Shown in pieces: positions 57,181 to 64,000 of a DNA stretch of 64,000 nt. The position numbers and the translations under genes are program-made. The notes beneath the pieces are model-generated. The model did no database searches, had not been told where the DNA came from, and saw only the letters and a program-made list of their open reading frames with translations. This DNA comes from Pseudomonas koreensis (GTDB lineage: Bacteria; Pseudomonadota; Gammaproteobacteria; Pseudomonadales; Pseudomonadaceae), in contig NZ_JAOEJU010000001.1 in the NCBI RefSeq assembly GCF_025447595.1, positions 744,001 to 808,000 on the forward strand, written 5' to 3'. The stretch's first letter is position 1. Every line of letters begins with the position of its first letter.

Positions 57181-58218
57181 ATGCCCGATACTGCGCTCAC
57201 CGAGGTGTTGCCTTCGGACCTGCATTACGTCGATGACACGCAGCCCGGTATCACCCGCAAAAAACTGCGCGGAAAATTCGCCTACTTCGATCCCGCAGGT
57301 CAGCGCATCTCCGACCCCGACGAGATCAAGCGCATCAACGCGCTGGCCGTTCCACCGGCCTACGTCGACGTGTGGATCTGCGCCGATCCCCGCGGCCATT
57401 TGCAGGCCACCGGCCGCGATGCCCGTGGGCGCAAACAATATCGCTATCACGCTCGCTGGCGCGAAGTGCGCGACGCGGACAAGTATTCGCGTCTGCGCGA
57501 GTTCGGCCTGGCGCTGCCCAAACTGCGCAGGCAGCTGGAAGCGCTGCTGGCATCGCCCGGTTTCAGCCGCGACAAAGTCATGGCGACGGTCATCACGCTG
57601 CTCGACGCCACCCTGATCCGCGTCGGCAACACGCAATACGCGCGGGACAACCGCTCCTACGGCCTGACCACCCTGCGCAGCCGGCATGTCGAGGTCAACG
57701 GCAGTGCGATCCTGTTCCAGTTTCGCGGCAAGAGCGGCATCGAACATCAGATCACGGTGAAAGACCGACGCCTGGCGCGGATCATCAAGCGCTGCCTGGA
57801 AATTCCGGGGCAGAATCTATTCCAGTATCTGGACGAAAACGGCGAGCGGCACACCGTCAGCTCCTCCGACGTCAACACCTACCTGCAAACCCTGACCGGC
57901 GCGGATTTCACCGCCAAGGATTACCGGACCTGGGCCGGCAGCGCCCTCGCTTTGGCAGTTCTGCGGGAGCTGCAATGGGAGTCCGAGACCGAGGCCAAGC
58001 GGCATGTGGTCGAGATGGTAAAAGGTGTCGCCCGCCAACTGGGCAACACACCGGCGGTCTGCCGCAAGTGCTACATCCACCCGGCGGTGGTGGAGCATTT
58101 CATGCTCGGGGCACTGGCCGAATTGCCGAAACCGCGCATCCGCAAGGGCCTGCGCAAAGAAGAGGTCGCGTTGGCACTGTTCCTTGAGCGGATGACCGAG
58201 AAGGCAGGCGCGCCTTGA
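57181..58218 (+). CDS. DNA topoisomerase IB
   Basis: Poxvirus-like type IB topoisomerase of 345 residues that relaxes DNA through a 3'-phosphotyrosyl link. N-terminal domain starts near DLHYVDDTQPGITRKKL. Catalytic residues are visible: first Arg in RVGNTQYARDNRSYGL, Lys in FRGKSGIEHQ, second Arg in YRTWAGSALALA and the nucleophile Tyr in CYIHPAVVEHF. The ATG at 57181 has AGGAAG upstream; a TTG at 57160 adds seven residues. Single gene. Confidence 0.94.
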   Translation: MPDTALTEVLPSDLHYVDDTQPGITRKKLRGKFAYFDPAGQRISDPDEIKRINALAVPPAYVDVWICADPRGHLQATGRDARGRKQYRYHARWREVRDADKYSRLREFGLALPKLRRQLEALLASPGFSRDKVMATVITLLDATLIRVGNTQYARDNRSYGLTTLRSRHVEVNGSAILFQFRGKSGIEHQITVKDRRLARIIKRCLEIPGQNLFQYLDENGERHTVSSSDVNTYLQTLTGADFTAKDYRTWAGSALALAVLRELQWESETEAKRHVVEMVKGVARQLGNTPAVCRKCYIHPAVVEHFMLGALAELPKPRIRKGLRKEEVALALFLERMTEKAGAP

Positions 58219-58362
58219 AGCCTTCGGCCGTCTCGACTAGGCTACGCCCTCCTACCTCCTTCAGGACGACCGCACAAGTGAACAACTAAGCCTTCAAAAA
58301 TGTAATCGCGACACGCCGTTCATGGCGCGTGTCAGTGTTCACGACATTTTTTGGAGGTGCCG

Positions 58363-59988
58363 ATGACTCACGTCTCGCGTACGCCTGCACTCGTCTCCCT
58401 GAATCAACTGAGCTTCCAGTTCGCCAATGGCGAGACGATTTTCACTGCACTCAATCTGAAATTCGATCACAACCCCACCGCCATCGTCGGGCGCAATGGC
58501 GTCGGCAAAAGCGTACTGGCGCGCCTGATCGCCGGACAATGGCAACCCACCAGCGGCAGCGTGACGCATGCCGTGGCGACGACCTACGTAGCGCAAACCC
58601 TTGTCCCAACACCCGGCGAGACGGTCGCCGCGACCACCGGCAGCGCCGCTATTCTTCAGGCACTGGAGAGAATGAATCTGGGCTGCGGATCTGCCGAGGA
58701 TTTCGATCTCATTGGTGAGCAATGGGATCTGCCAGACCGTCTGCGCCGGCTGCTCAATGACGCCGGGCTGACCGAAGTCGCCTTCACCGACTTGACCGAG
58801 CACCTCAGTGGCGGACAACAAGCGCGCATCGCCCTGATTGGTGCGTTTTTGAGTCAGGCTCCGCTGCTGGTTCTCGATGAGCCGACCAACCACCTGGATG
58901 CATTAGGACGGCAATGGCTGATGAACTCGCTGGAGCGCTGGCACACCGGTTTGATCGTTGTCAGCCATGATCGGCAATTGCTCGACCGGATGCAGCGGAT
59001 CGTCGAGTTGAGCGCGTCGGGGGCTATCGAATTCGGTGGTAATTATTCGGCTTTCCGAGAGCACCAGCGAGTTCATCAAGCGGCGGCCCAAGCCCGTCTC
59101 GACCACGCAAGAAGCGAACGTCAGCGCGAGCGGATTCGGCTACGGCGCGAGCACGACACGATACAGCGCCACGCCGCCAACTCTCGACGCAACGCCGAAA
59201 CCGCCAACATTGCCAGTTTCGAATACGTGGCGATCAAGGGCGCCGCCCGGGAAATCATGGGGCATGTCCGTCAAGGCCATCAGGCCCGCAAGTCCGAGCT
59301 GGATGCCCAGGTGCGCGAGGCTTTCGCCAAGGTGCAACCCGAGGACAGCGTGCTGATCAATCTGCCTGGCAGCGCCGTGCCGAACAACCGACAGATCTGC
59401 ACGCTGATTGACGCTCGGCTGCCATGGCTGCCGAACGATGCACTGAGTCTTACGATCCACGGCCCGATGCGGATCGCTGTCAGCGGCCCCAACGGCTGTG
59501 GCAAATCGACCTTGCTGAAGGTGCTTGCCAGGGAACTTGTACCCGTCGATGGAACCGCCACGACTCACGTTCCCTTCGCATTCCTGGATCAGCAACTGGC
59601 CCAACTCGACGATCAGCGCTCCATTACCGAACAGCTGATGACACAAGGGGCCGCGCTGAGCGAGGGCACTCTGCGCAGCTATCTCGCCCACTTGCAGCTG
59701 GATGCTAGCCGCGCGACGGGCCTCTGTGCAGCATTGAGCGGTGGCGAGCGTCTGAAAGCGGCCTTGGCGCTGGCCTTGTGGCGAGCGGATCCTGCGCAGC
59801 TGTTGCTGCTGGATGAACCGACCAATCATCTGGATCTGCCTTCTGTGGAAGCGTTCGAACGAGCGTTGCAGACATTTCCGGGCGCCATTGTCGCCGTTTC
59901 CCACGATCAGGACTTCCTCGAGGCCTTGAATCCGACTCACCACCTGCACTGGTACCCATCAGGCTGGCAACTGCACCCGACGAACTGA
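58363..59988 (+). CDS. ABC-F family ATP-binding protein
   Basis: Cytoplasmic protein of 541 residues with two ABC ATPase domains and no membrane part. First: Walker A AIVGRNGVGKSVLARLIAG, signature HLSGGQQARIAL, Walker B LLVLDEPTNHLDALG. Second: VSGPNGCGKSTLLKVLA, ALSGGERLKAAL, LLLLDEPTNHLDLPS. The linker (about 225-320) is rich in Arg and Gln. ABC-F proteins act on the ribosome (EttA, Uup, antibiotic resistance); which one this is cannot be set. The ATG at 58363 has GGAGGTG upstream. Confidence 0.93.
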   Translation: MTHVSRTPALVSLNQLSFQFANGETIFTALNLKFDHNPTAIVGRNGVGKSVLARLIAGQWQPTSGSVTHAVATTYVAQTLVPTPGETVAATTGSAAILQALERMNLGCGSAEDFDLIGEQWDLPDRLRRLLNDAGLTEVAFTDLTEHLSGGQQARIALIGAFLSQAPLLVLDEPTNHLDALGRQWLMNSLERWHTGLIVVSHDRQLLDRMQRIVELSASGAIEFGGNYSAFREHQRVHQAAAQARLDHARSERQRERIRLRREHDTIQRHAANSRRNAETANIASFEYVAIKGAAREIMGHVRQGHQARKSELDAQVREAFAKVQPEDSVLINLPGSAVPNNRQICTLIDARLPWLPNDALSLTIHGPMRIAVSGPNGCGKSTLLKVLARELVPVDGTATTHVPFAFLDQQLAQLDDQRSITEQLMTQGAALSEGTLRSYLAHLQLDASRATGLCAALSGGERLKAALALALWRADPAQLLLLDEPTNHLDLPSVEAFERALQTFPGAIVAVSHDQDFLEALNPTHHLHWYPSGWQLHPTN

Positions 59989-60059
59989 CTTGGCTATTTT
60001 TTGCACGATTGCTCAGGGCTTCTATAGTTGATCTGGTACGAATCAGCCGCGGTGACGCC

Positions 60060-60290
60060 ATGGAAGACATATTCGTCGTGAAGCGTTGCAACAAGATCGT
60101 CATCCACGGCCGGCGCGCCGGAGAGACTCTCCATGAGCCCGCCGAAGCCTTGGGCTGGTATCGCATCTGCGACACGCGAACCGGCGGCTTCATCGGCGAC
60201 GGCTACGATCGGGAAGAAGACGCCCGCAAGGAATGTCATCGGCTCAACGCCGCCAGCTCGCGAGTGACCGCACCCGAGTCGTCGGGCTGA
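60060..60290 (+). CDS. Small hypothetical protein (76 residues)
   Basis: Soluble protein with DIFVVKRCNKIVIHGRRAGE and RTGGFIGDGYDREEDARKEC. Composition and codon use resemble core genes. No known family assigned. The ATG at 60060 fits the start of the conserved-looking part; Shine-Dalgarno is weak (GGTGA). Confidence 0.55.
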   Translation: MEDIFVVKRCNKIVIHGRRAGETLHEPAEALGWYRICDTRTGGFIGDGYDREEDARKECHRLNAASSRVTAPESSG

Positions 60291-60349
60291 TAGCTGTCAT
60301 TTACGGGTCTATACTCAAACCAGCTGAAGGAGCAGCGCCCCAACGGCAG

Positions 60350-60378
60350 AAAGCTCGCCCTTCGCGGGCTTTTTGCTG
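60350..60378 (+). terminator. Probable intrinsic terminator
   Basis: Stem AGCTCGC / GCGGGCT (one wobble) with TTTTT tail in the gap before the next small gene. Confidence 0.7.
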
Positions 60379-60410
60379 CCACCGAGCGGATTAATGAACG
60401 GAGGTGTTCC

Positions 60411-60641
60411 ATGTCCGAAAGAGAGTCCATCACCACTCTCCTCACCTTGCTCGATGCCCGCGAAGCACGTCTGGCCGCGGCCTGCAAAGAGATCGCCGAC
60501 TGGGTCGACCATCAAGGCGGGCACCCCACCGCCCTGCGCATCCGCGACCGGCTGAACGATATCGAAAAGGATACCCCGCTGATTCGCAGCACCCTGTCAT
60601 CGCTCAAACCGATCGACCGGCCGTTGCCACGCTTCAGGTAG
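60411..60641 (+). CDS. Small hypothetical helical protein (76 residues)
   Basis: Charged, predicted helical protein (MSERESITTLLTLLDAREAR, ALRIRDRLNDIEKDTPLIRS). GGAGG lies 7 nt before the ATG, a strong ribosome binding site. Function unknown. Confidence 0.65.
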   Translation: MSERESITTLLTLLDAREARLAAACKEIADWVDHQGGHPTALRIRDRLNDIEKDTPLIRSTLSSLKPIDRPLPRFR

Positions 60642-60670
60642 GTCATCGATTCACGGTGCGCGAAAAAAGA

Positions 60671-60721
60671 ACGTCCTTGGTCGTTAGAGGTCAATACCTT
60701 TACACGTCACCAAGGAGACGT
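60671..60721 (+). promoter_or_regulatory. Hairpin sequestering the ribosome binding site
   Basis: ACGTCCTTGGT (60671-60681) can pair with ACCAAGGAGACGT (60709-60721), leaving a 2-nt bulge. The AAGGAG that serves the ATG at 60725 lies inside the stem. Translation control by RNA folding (heat, protein or small RNA) is a fair guess. Confidence 0.45.
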
Positions 60722-60724
60722 CTT

Positions 60725-61009
60725 ATGGTCATTCATTTCAAAGTCGACGGGCACCTGGCCTGCGGGCACAAGGGCAACAACCTCTCCTCCAGCAGCGAAC
60801 TCAATCGTGTGAAGTGCCGCAGCTGCCGCAATACCGACGCATACAAGGATGCGCGCAAAGACCAGCGCAATGCGGCGCGGCGCGCGGCTCACCATTCAAA
60901 GGATGCGCACACGGCGTCCGACTGGCGTTCCGAGTGGATCGAGCGGCTGACCGCGATGGCCGGACTTCAGCGTTTGCCTAGAGGTTTTACCGGGCAGGCG
61001 TTTGTCTGA
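60725..61009 (+). CDS. Small Cys-containing basic protein (94 residues)
   Basis: Encodes a zinc-ribbon-like start, FKVDGHLACGHKGNNLSSSS and VKCRSCRNTDAYKDAR, with Cys and His spaced so as to suggest metal binding, then a basic helical tail. It may bind nucleic acid. The ATG at 60725 sits 8 nt after AAGGAG, which itself lies in a hairpin. A terminator follows. Confidence 0.65.
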   Translation: MVIHFKVDGHLACGHKGNNLSSSSELNRVKCRSCRNTDAYKDARKDQRNAARRAAHHSKDAHTASDWRSEWIERLTAMAGLQRLPRGFTGQAFV

Positions 61010-61013
61010 ACAA

Positions 61014-61042
61014 AAAAAGGGCCGATTGAATCGGCCCTTTTT
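61014..61042 (+). terminator. Intrinsic terminator
   Basis: Stem AAAAAGGGCCGA / TCGGCCCTTTTT, loop TTGAA. It can act in both directions between the gene ending at 61009 and the - strand gene ending at 61095. Confidence 0.9.
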
Positions 61043-61094
61043 GCTGTTCGCTGAACGCCCTTACGACACAAGCCCCGACATGGAATAACCCGGC

Positions 61095-61391
61095 TTACTT
61101 CGTTTCCTTCACTTGGCAAACGCCATTGGCTTTGTTCTTGCCGGTGTATGAAACATCAGGTGAGCCGTCGGGCATGATCGTCAGCGAAATGGTCACTCCG
61201 CTGCCTTTGGCTTCGAAAGCATTATCGTTGAATTTTTTCAGCTTCCCTTCTTTGCCGTTGATGTAAATCGGCCCGCCCTTGTCAGCATGGACCTCGATAT
61301 TTCCAGGGCACGTGGCATTCAATAACGGTATTGCCGCGTGAGCAGCACCGGAAGACAGCAGCAAAACGCCCACCAGAAATGGCTTCATCAC
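61095..61391 (-). CDS. Small exported hypothetical protein
   Basis: Encodes 98 residues. A signal peptide ends at SSGAAHAAIP (about residue 19). The mature part has two Cys (NATCPGNIEV and NGVCQVKETK), probably a disulfide. Function unknown. Last core-type gene before the phage-derived block. Confidence 0.75.
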   Translation of the reverse strand: MMKPFLVGVLLLSSGAAHAAIPLLNATCPGNIEVHADKGGPIYINGKEGKLKKFNDNAFEAKGSGVTISLTIMPDGSPDVSYTGKNKANGVCQVKETK

Positions 61392-61473
61392 TATCGTCCT
61401 GCGTTAAGGAGATCGAGAAAGGAACACTAGCTCACTTCGTTCACAATGACCGGACAGTACATCGGAATCGAAA

Positions 61474-62664
61474 GTGATCTTCGTTTGCTCCGACGGTACT
61501 GAAGAAAACTTCGTTTCGATGGAATACACGCCGGTACCAGGCCGGGCCGCGACACTCGTAGCAGGTTGGAAACAGTTCCAAGCCGATTTGCAGGACTTCA
61601 CTCCCGCCGAGATTGTGCCGGAGGCCGTTGGTAAATCGCCGGAATCCTTGCCAGCGCTGCGCATCGAAGTGACTGGCATGGTCACGCCGAGCAACCTTGA
61701 GCAGTTCAAGGCTCACTCGCTCGCTGTCTTCGGCTCGATCAACACCGAGCTGGAAACGGATCAGCACTTCGCGGATGCCGAGAAAGCGGTTAAGTGGTGC
61801 GGCGATGTCGAAGAGCGCCTGGACGCTGCAAAGCAGCACGCCCTGAGCCAAACCGAAAGCATTGACGCACTGTTCCGCACCATCGACGAAATCAGTGCCG
61901 AGGCGCGTGCCAAGCGCCTGATGCTCGACAAGCTGGTGAAAGCCCGCAAGCTCAGCATCCGTGAAGATATCGTCATGGATGCAGCAAAAGCGCTTCAGGT
62001 TCACATCGACCAGATCAACGCTTCATTGGGCGGCAAAGCGCGTATGCCGGCGGTGCCTGCGGACTTCGCCAGCGCCATCAAAGGCAAGAAGACGATCAGC
62101 AGTCTGCGCGACTCTGCCGACTCCGAACTGGCCCGGGCAAAGATTGCCGCCAGCCAGATCGGGGACAGCATCCGGAATAACTTGGCCACCCTGGACGAGC
62201 TTGCAGCCGACTACCTCTTCCTGTTCAACGACGTTCAGCAGTTGGTGATGAAAGCGAACGACGACCTGGTCGCGCTGATCAAGGTGCGGATCTCTGAACA
62301 CCAGAAGGCCGAGGAGCAGAAAGCCGAAGCCCAGCGCGAGCAGATTCGCCAGGAGGAACTGAAGCGAATCGAAGACGAGGCGAAAACCAAGGCGCCGACC
62401 GAACCCGCGCCGGTCGTAAGCCCGGCATCGGTGACAGTCGCTGCGCCGGTTCAGCCTGCCGCGAAGCCAGCAACCACCACTGCGGCGCTGGTAAACCTGC
62501 AGGCTGAAGTCTTCGATCTGGAAGCGCTGATCCATACCGTCGCCGGTGGCCACGCTCCGATTTCGATGCTGACCGTGGACTGGGAAAAGCTCGATGCGTT
62601 GGTTGCAGCGCAGGGCAACAAGTTCAGCATGGCCGGCGTGAGGCTGGTCAAGGTGGCCGCATGA
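61474..62664 (+). CDS. Phage-type coiled-coil protein, unrecognised
   Basis: Product of 396 residues. The centre (about 90-300) is helical and charged, with TELETDQHFADAEKAVKWC, LSQTESIDALFRTIDEISAE and DELAADYLFLFNDVQQLVMK, then an Ala/Pro/Gln-rich linker (about 300-340) and a small C-terminal domain. I have seen like sequence beside recombination genes in Pseudomonas prophages but cannot name a family. The GTG at 61474 is weakly supported; an ATG at 61518 (MEYTPVPG) is possible. The first 15 residues may be read from host flanking DNA. Its stop overlaps the next gene (ATGA). Confidence 0.6.
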   Translation: MIFVCSDGTEENFVSMEYTPVPGRAATLVAGWKQFQADLQDFTPAEIVPEAVGKSPESLPALRIEVTGMVTPSNLEQFKAHSLAVFGSINTELETDQHFADAEKAVKWCGDVEERLDAAKQHALSQTESIDALFRTIDEISAEARAKRLMLDKLVKARKLSIREDIVMDAAKALQVHIDQINASLGGKARMPAVPADFASAIKGKKTISSLRDSADSELARAKIAASQIGDSIRNNLATLDELAADYLFLFNDVQQLVMKANDDLVALIKVRISEHQKAEEQKAEAQREQIRQEELKRIEDEAKTKAPTEPAPVVSPASVTVAAPVQPAAKPATTTAALVNLQAEVFDLEALIHTVAGGHAPISMLTVDWEKLDALVAAQGNKFSMAGVRLVKVAA

Positions 62665-63182
62665 TCAGCAACCACCTCAACGACGTCGAACAGCGGCGCC
62701 AGGACGCCAGCGAGCTCTCCGAGCAAATCGCCCAGTTTTTGGCGGCCGGCGGAAAGATTGATGTGCCAAAACCTGCCCCGATCAAGTTCACCAGCACCTC
62801 AGATCGGAAGCATCCGCCAACCTTCCAGCGGCCGAAGGTGAAGGACGAAACGACTGCACGCGTTGCGCGGATCCGCGAAATGGCCAAGACGCTGACCCGA
62901 AACGAGATTTGCGAGCGAGAGGGAATCGCCCTGGCCACGCTGAAGGCGATCGCCTCGAAGCACGCCATCAAGTTCCAGGTGCGACAGAAGATCGGCACTG
63001 TGCCGAACAAAGCCAAGCCTGAACTGGAGGCTCGACTGATCGTACAGATCAAGGATTGCATCGCCGGCGGCATGAACCGGAGCCAGTGCTGCAAGGCTCT
63101 GGTGATCAGGTACAACATGCTCGACCGGATCGTCCGGGATCACAAGATCGATTACCCAAAGCTGAAGTCCGCATTTCGATGA
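62661..63182 (+). CDS. Phage-type helix-turn-helix protein
   Basis: Product of 173 residues. A helix-turn-helix of the recombinase/MerR kind is suggested by LTRNEICEREGIALATLKAI (about 74-93), and a second by GGMNRSQCCKALVIRYNMLD. Starts by ATGA overlap with the gene before it, so they are co-translated. Probably a phage regulatory or replication gene; function not known. Confidence 0.6.
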   Translation: MISNHLNDVEQRRQDASELSEQIAQFLAAGGKIDVPKPAPIKFTSTSDRKHPPTFQRPKVKDETTARVARIREMAKTLTRNEICEREGIALATLKAIASKHAIKFQVRQKIGTVPNKAKPELEARLIVQIKDCIAGGMNRSQCCKALVIRYNMLDRIVRDHKIDYPKLKSAFR

Positions 63183-63263
63183 AACGAACCACCAACCGGG
63201 CGGCCACGCGTCGCCGACAGACCTGGCTGGACTTGCCGGCCAGCGGAATTGAAGAGGTAGGCC

Positions 63264-63512
63264 ATGGCCAAGACGCCCACCGAGCGCAAGCGCGATCAGC
63301 GCGAGCGGGACGAGCTAACCCAAGCGGAAAAAGAAGCAGCGCTATTGTCACGACGGATTGTCACGAAGCTTTATCACAACGATGACGCCGCACTGAAGCG
63401 GGTAATGGCACGGTGCGGCATCGACGAAGAGCAGGACCTGATCTCCCGATTCATCCGCGGCGCTGACCGCATGAGCGACGAACAATTGGCAGATCACATT
63501 CGCATCGCGTGA
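63264..63512 (+). CDS. Small phage-type hypothetical protein (82 residues)
   Basis: Highly charged N-terminus (MAKTPTERKRDQRERDELTQ) and helical rest. GAGGTAG precedes the ATG. Same direction and spacing as the phage genes upstream. Function unknown. Confidence 0.6.
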   Translation: MAKTPTERKRDQRERDELTQAEKEAALLSRRIVTKLYHNDDAALKRVMARCGIDEEQDLISRFIRGADRMSDEQLADHIRIA

Positions 63513-63586
63513 CATACCGCCGTGACATACCAATTTTGCTCGCTACACCCGTCATAGGGACATTTTACTGAATGGCGGACATGAAA

Positions 63587-63609
63587 AAGGGCTGAACAAG
63601 TCAGCCCTT
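63587..63609. terminator. Stem-loop after the phage gene block
   Basis: AAGGGCTGA / TCAGCCCTT with loop ACAAG. No T-tail, so a weak or factor-dependent terminator. The gap 63513-63643 shows a doubled CGTGACATACC and no gene. Confidence 0.5.
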
Positions 63610-63643
63610 CAAAATAGTGGTGCGGGGCCCGGTTTCCCGGAGG

Positions 63644-63886
63644 CTATCTACTACAAGCCAAACGATTGATCCGCCAACACTTCTCTGTTTTTGCATGGTC
63701 CCGCAGCACAACCCCAGCACAGATAAACATTGGTAGTACTGCCATAAGAACCCCCCAGTAAGAATTGTCATTTATGAAAACAAACAAAGTTACGAGGCCA
63801 GACAGAACAGATAACACATCAATGGATTTCACGTTTAAAGCAGCTTGGATCGACTCGGTTGGGTCAAACATCGACCACATATCCAA
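63644..63886 (-). CDS. Small membrane protein (80 residues)
   Basis: Two hydrophobic helices (about 23-40 and 44-61: VLSVLSGLVTLFVFINDN and YWGVLMAVLPMFICAGVVL). Opposite in direction to the phage genes and AT-rich. Could be a phage exclusion or lysis-related protein, or a chance frame; no family recognised. Confidence 0.4.
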   Translation of the reverse strand: MDMWSMFDPTESIQAALNVKSIDVLSVLSGLVTLFVFINDNSYWGVLMAVLPMFICAGVVLRDHAKTEKCWRINRLACSR

Positions 63887-63982
63887 ATACTATCACCGTA
63901 ACCGCAATGATGGCAATACGCCGCAATTTCGTTTTTTAGCATTGGCGCCATTCAACAAGCGTCGCATGCATTGGAGAACACC

Positions 63983-64000
63983 ATGAGCCACAACTGCGCA
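63983..64000 (+). CDS. Start of a gene cut by the window edge
   Basis: ATG at 63983 with TTGGAG 6-7 nt upstream begins MSHNCA, then the window ends. The strong ribosome binding site suggests a real gene, probably of the same phage block. Confidence 0.35.

Noticed and set aside
63179..63385. 68-residue ORF starting MKRTTNRAATRRRQTWLDLP overlapping the gene at 63264
   Set aside because: The second half is an out-of-frame reading of the 63264-63512 gene. The first half could be a tiny phage gene, but evidence is not enough to list it.
63610..63660. GC-rich stretch GGTGCGGGGCCCGGTTTCCCGG considered as a tRNA fragment
   Set aside because: No cloverleaf, anticodon stem or CCA end can be drawn.

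Overview
The window is chromosomal DNA from a Pseudomonas of the P. fluorescens group. I judge this from the PtxS-controlled 2-ketogluconate operon, an MvaU-type H-NS analogue, an AruH-type aminotransferase, 4-hydroxyphenylpyruvate dioxygenase, and many copies of a REP element typical of these bacteria. No rRNA, tRNA or CRISPR array was found. The species call is inference.

Layout. 1-7234: an RstA/RstB-like two-component system diverges from an RND efflux adaptor and pump pair, followed by a DUF1345 membrane protein. 7235-13463: an accessory island holding a small beta-rich protein, an autotransporter and two large unrecognised beta-modular proteins. 13553-18993: ptxS and kguE-kguK-kguT-kguD, with two PtxS operators. 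19118-26159: aruH, a chemoreceptor, and a garK / cdaR / MFS sugar-acid cluster. 26215-30535: a DUF6124 gene with a long structured leader, a VOC protein with a divergent LysR gene, and a third beta-modular protein with a Big2-like domain. 30680-37850: aldo/keto reductase, RarD-like transporter, hpd with a small upstream ORF, an EamA exporter with divergent LysR gene, and a CSS-motif EAL phosphodiesterase. 38085-46755: mvaU, a DUF4946 protein, gloA, ahpF, ahpC, a tyrosine recombinase head-to-head with a KfrA-like protein, gor and galU. 47003-49009: small conserved proteins and lipoproteins. 49024-53137: an alkylation-response group (2OG-Fe(II) oxygenase, alkB, ada), a GyrI-like protein and an AcuI-type reductase. 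53352-61391: a nitronate monooxygenase-like protein, modABC behind a ModE box, topoisomerase IB, an ABC-F protein and small genes. 61474-64000: phage-derived genes running off the window.

The strongest unexplained signal is a set of three palindromes (centres near 7284, 13455 and 30521) with the core ACTGTCA-N4-TGACAGT or CTGTCAGATCTGACAG. They look like LuxR-family lux boxes. Each lies 94-101 bp upstream of a start codon, with a plausible -10 hexamer at the expected spacing. They precede the small beta-rich protein, the operon of two beta-modular proteins, and the distant third beta-modular protein. The modular proteins share a recurring module and have no signal peptide. I infer a quorum-sensing-type or LuxR-solo regulon of a possibly undescribed protein family; no luxR or luxI gene is in the window.

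Other points of note are a 27-of-29-base repeat upstream of both the alkB operon and ada (candidate Ada operator), an Ada protein lacking three of the four zinc-ligand cysteines, a KguK kinase whose C-terminus is translated from a 12-bp tandem repeat plus a REP pair, a structured leader with two identical TTTGGTAG loops, and a hairpin that would mask the ribosome binding site of a small Cys-containing protein.
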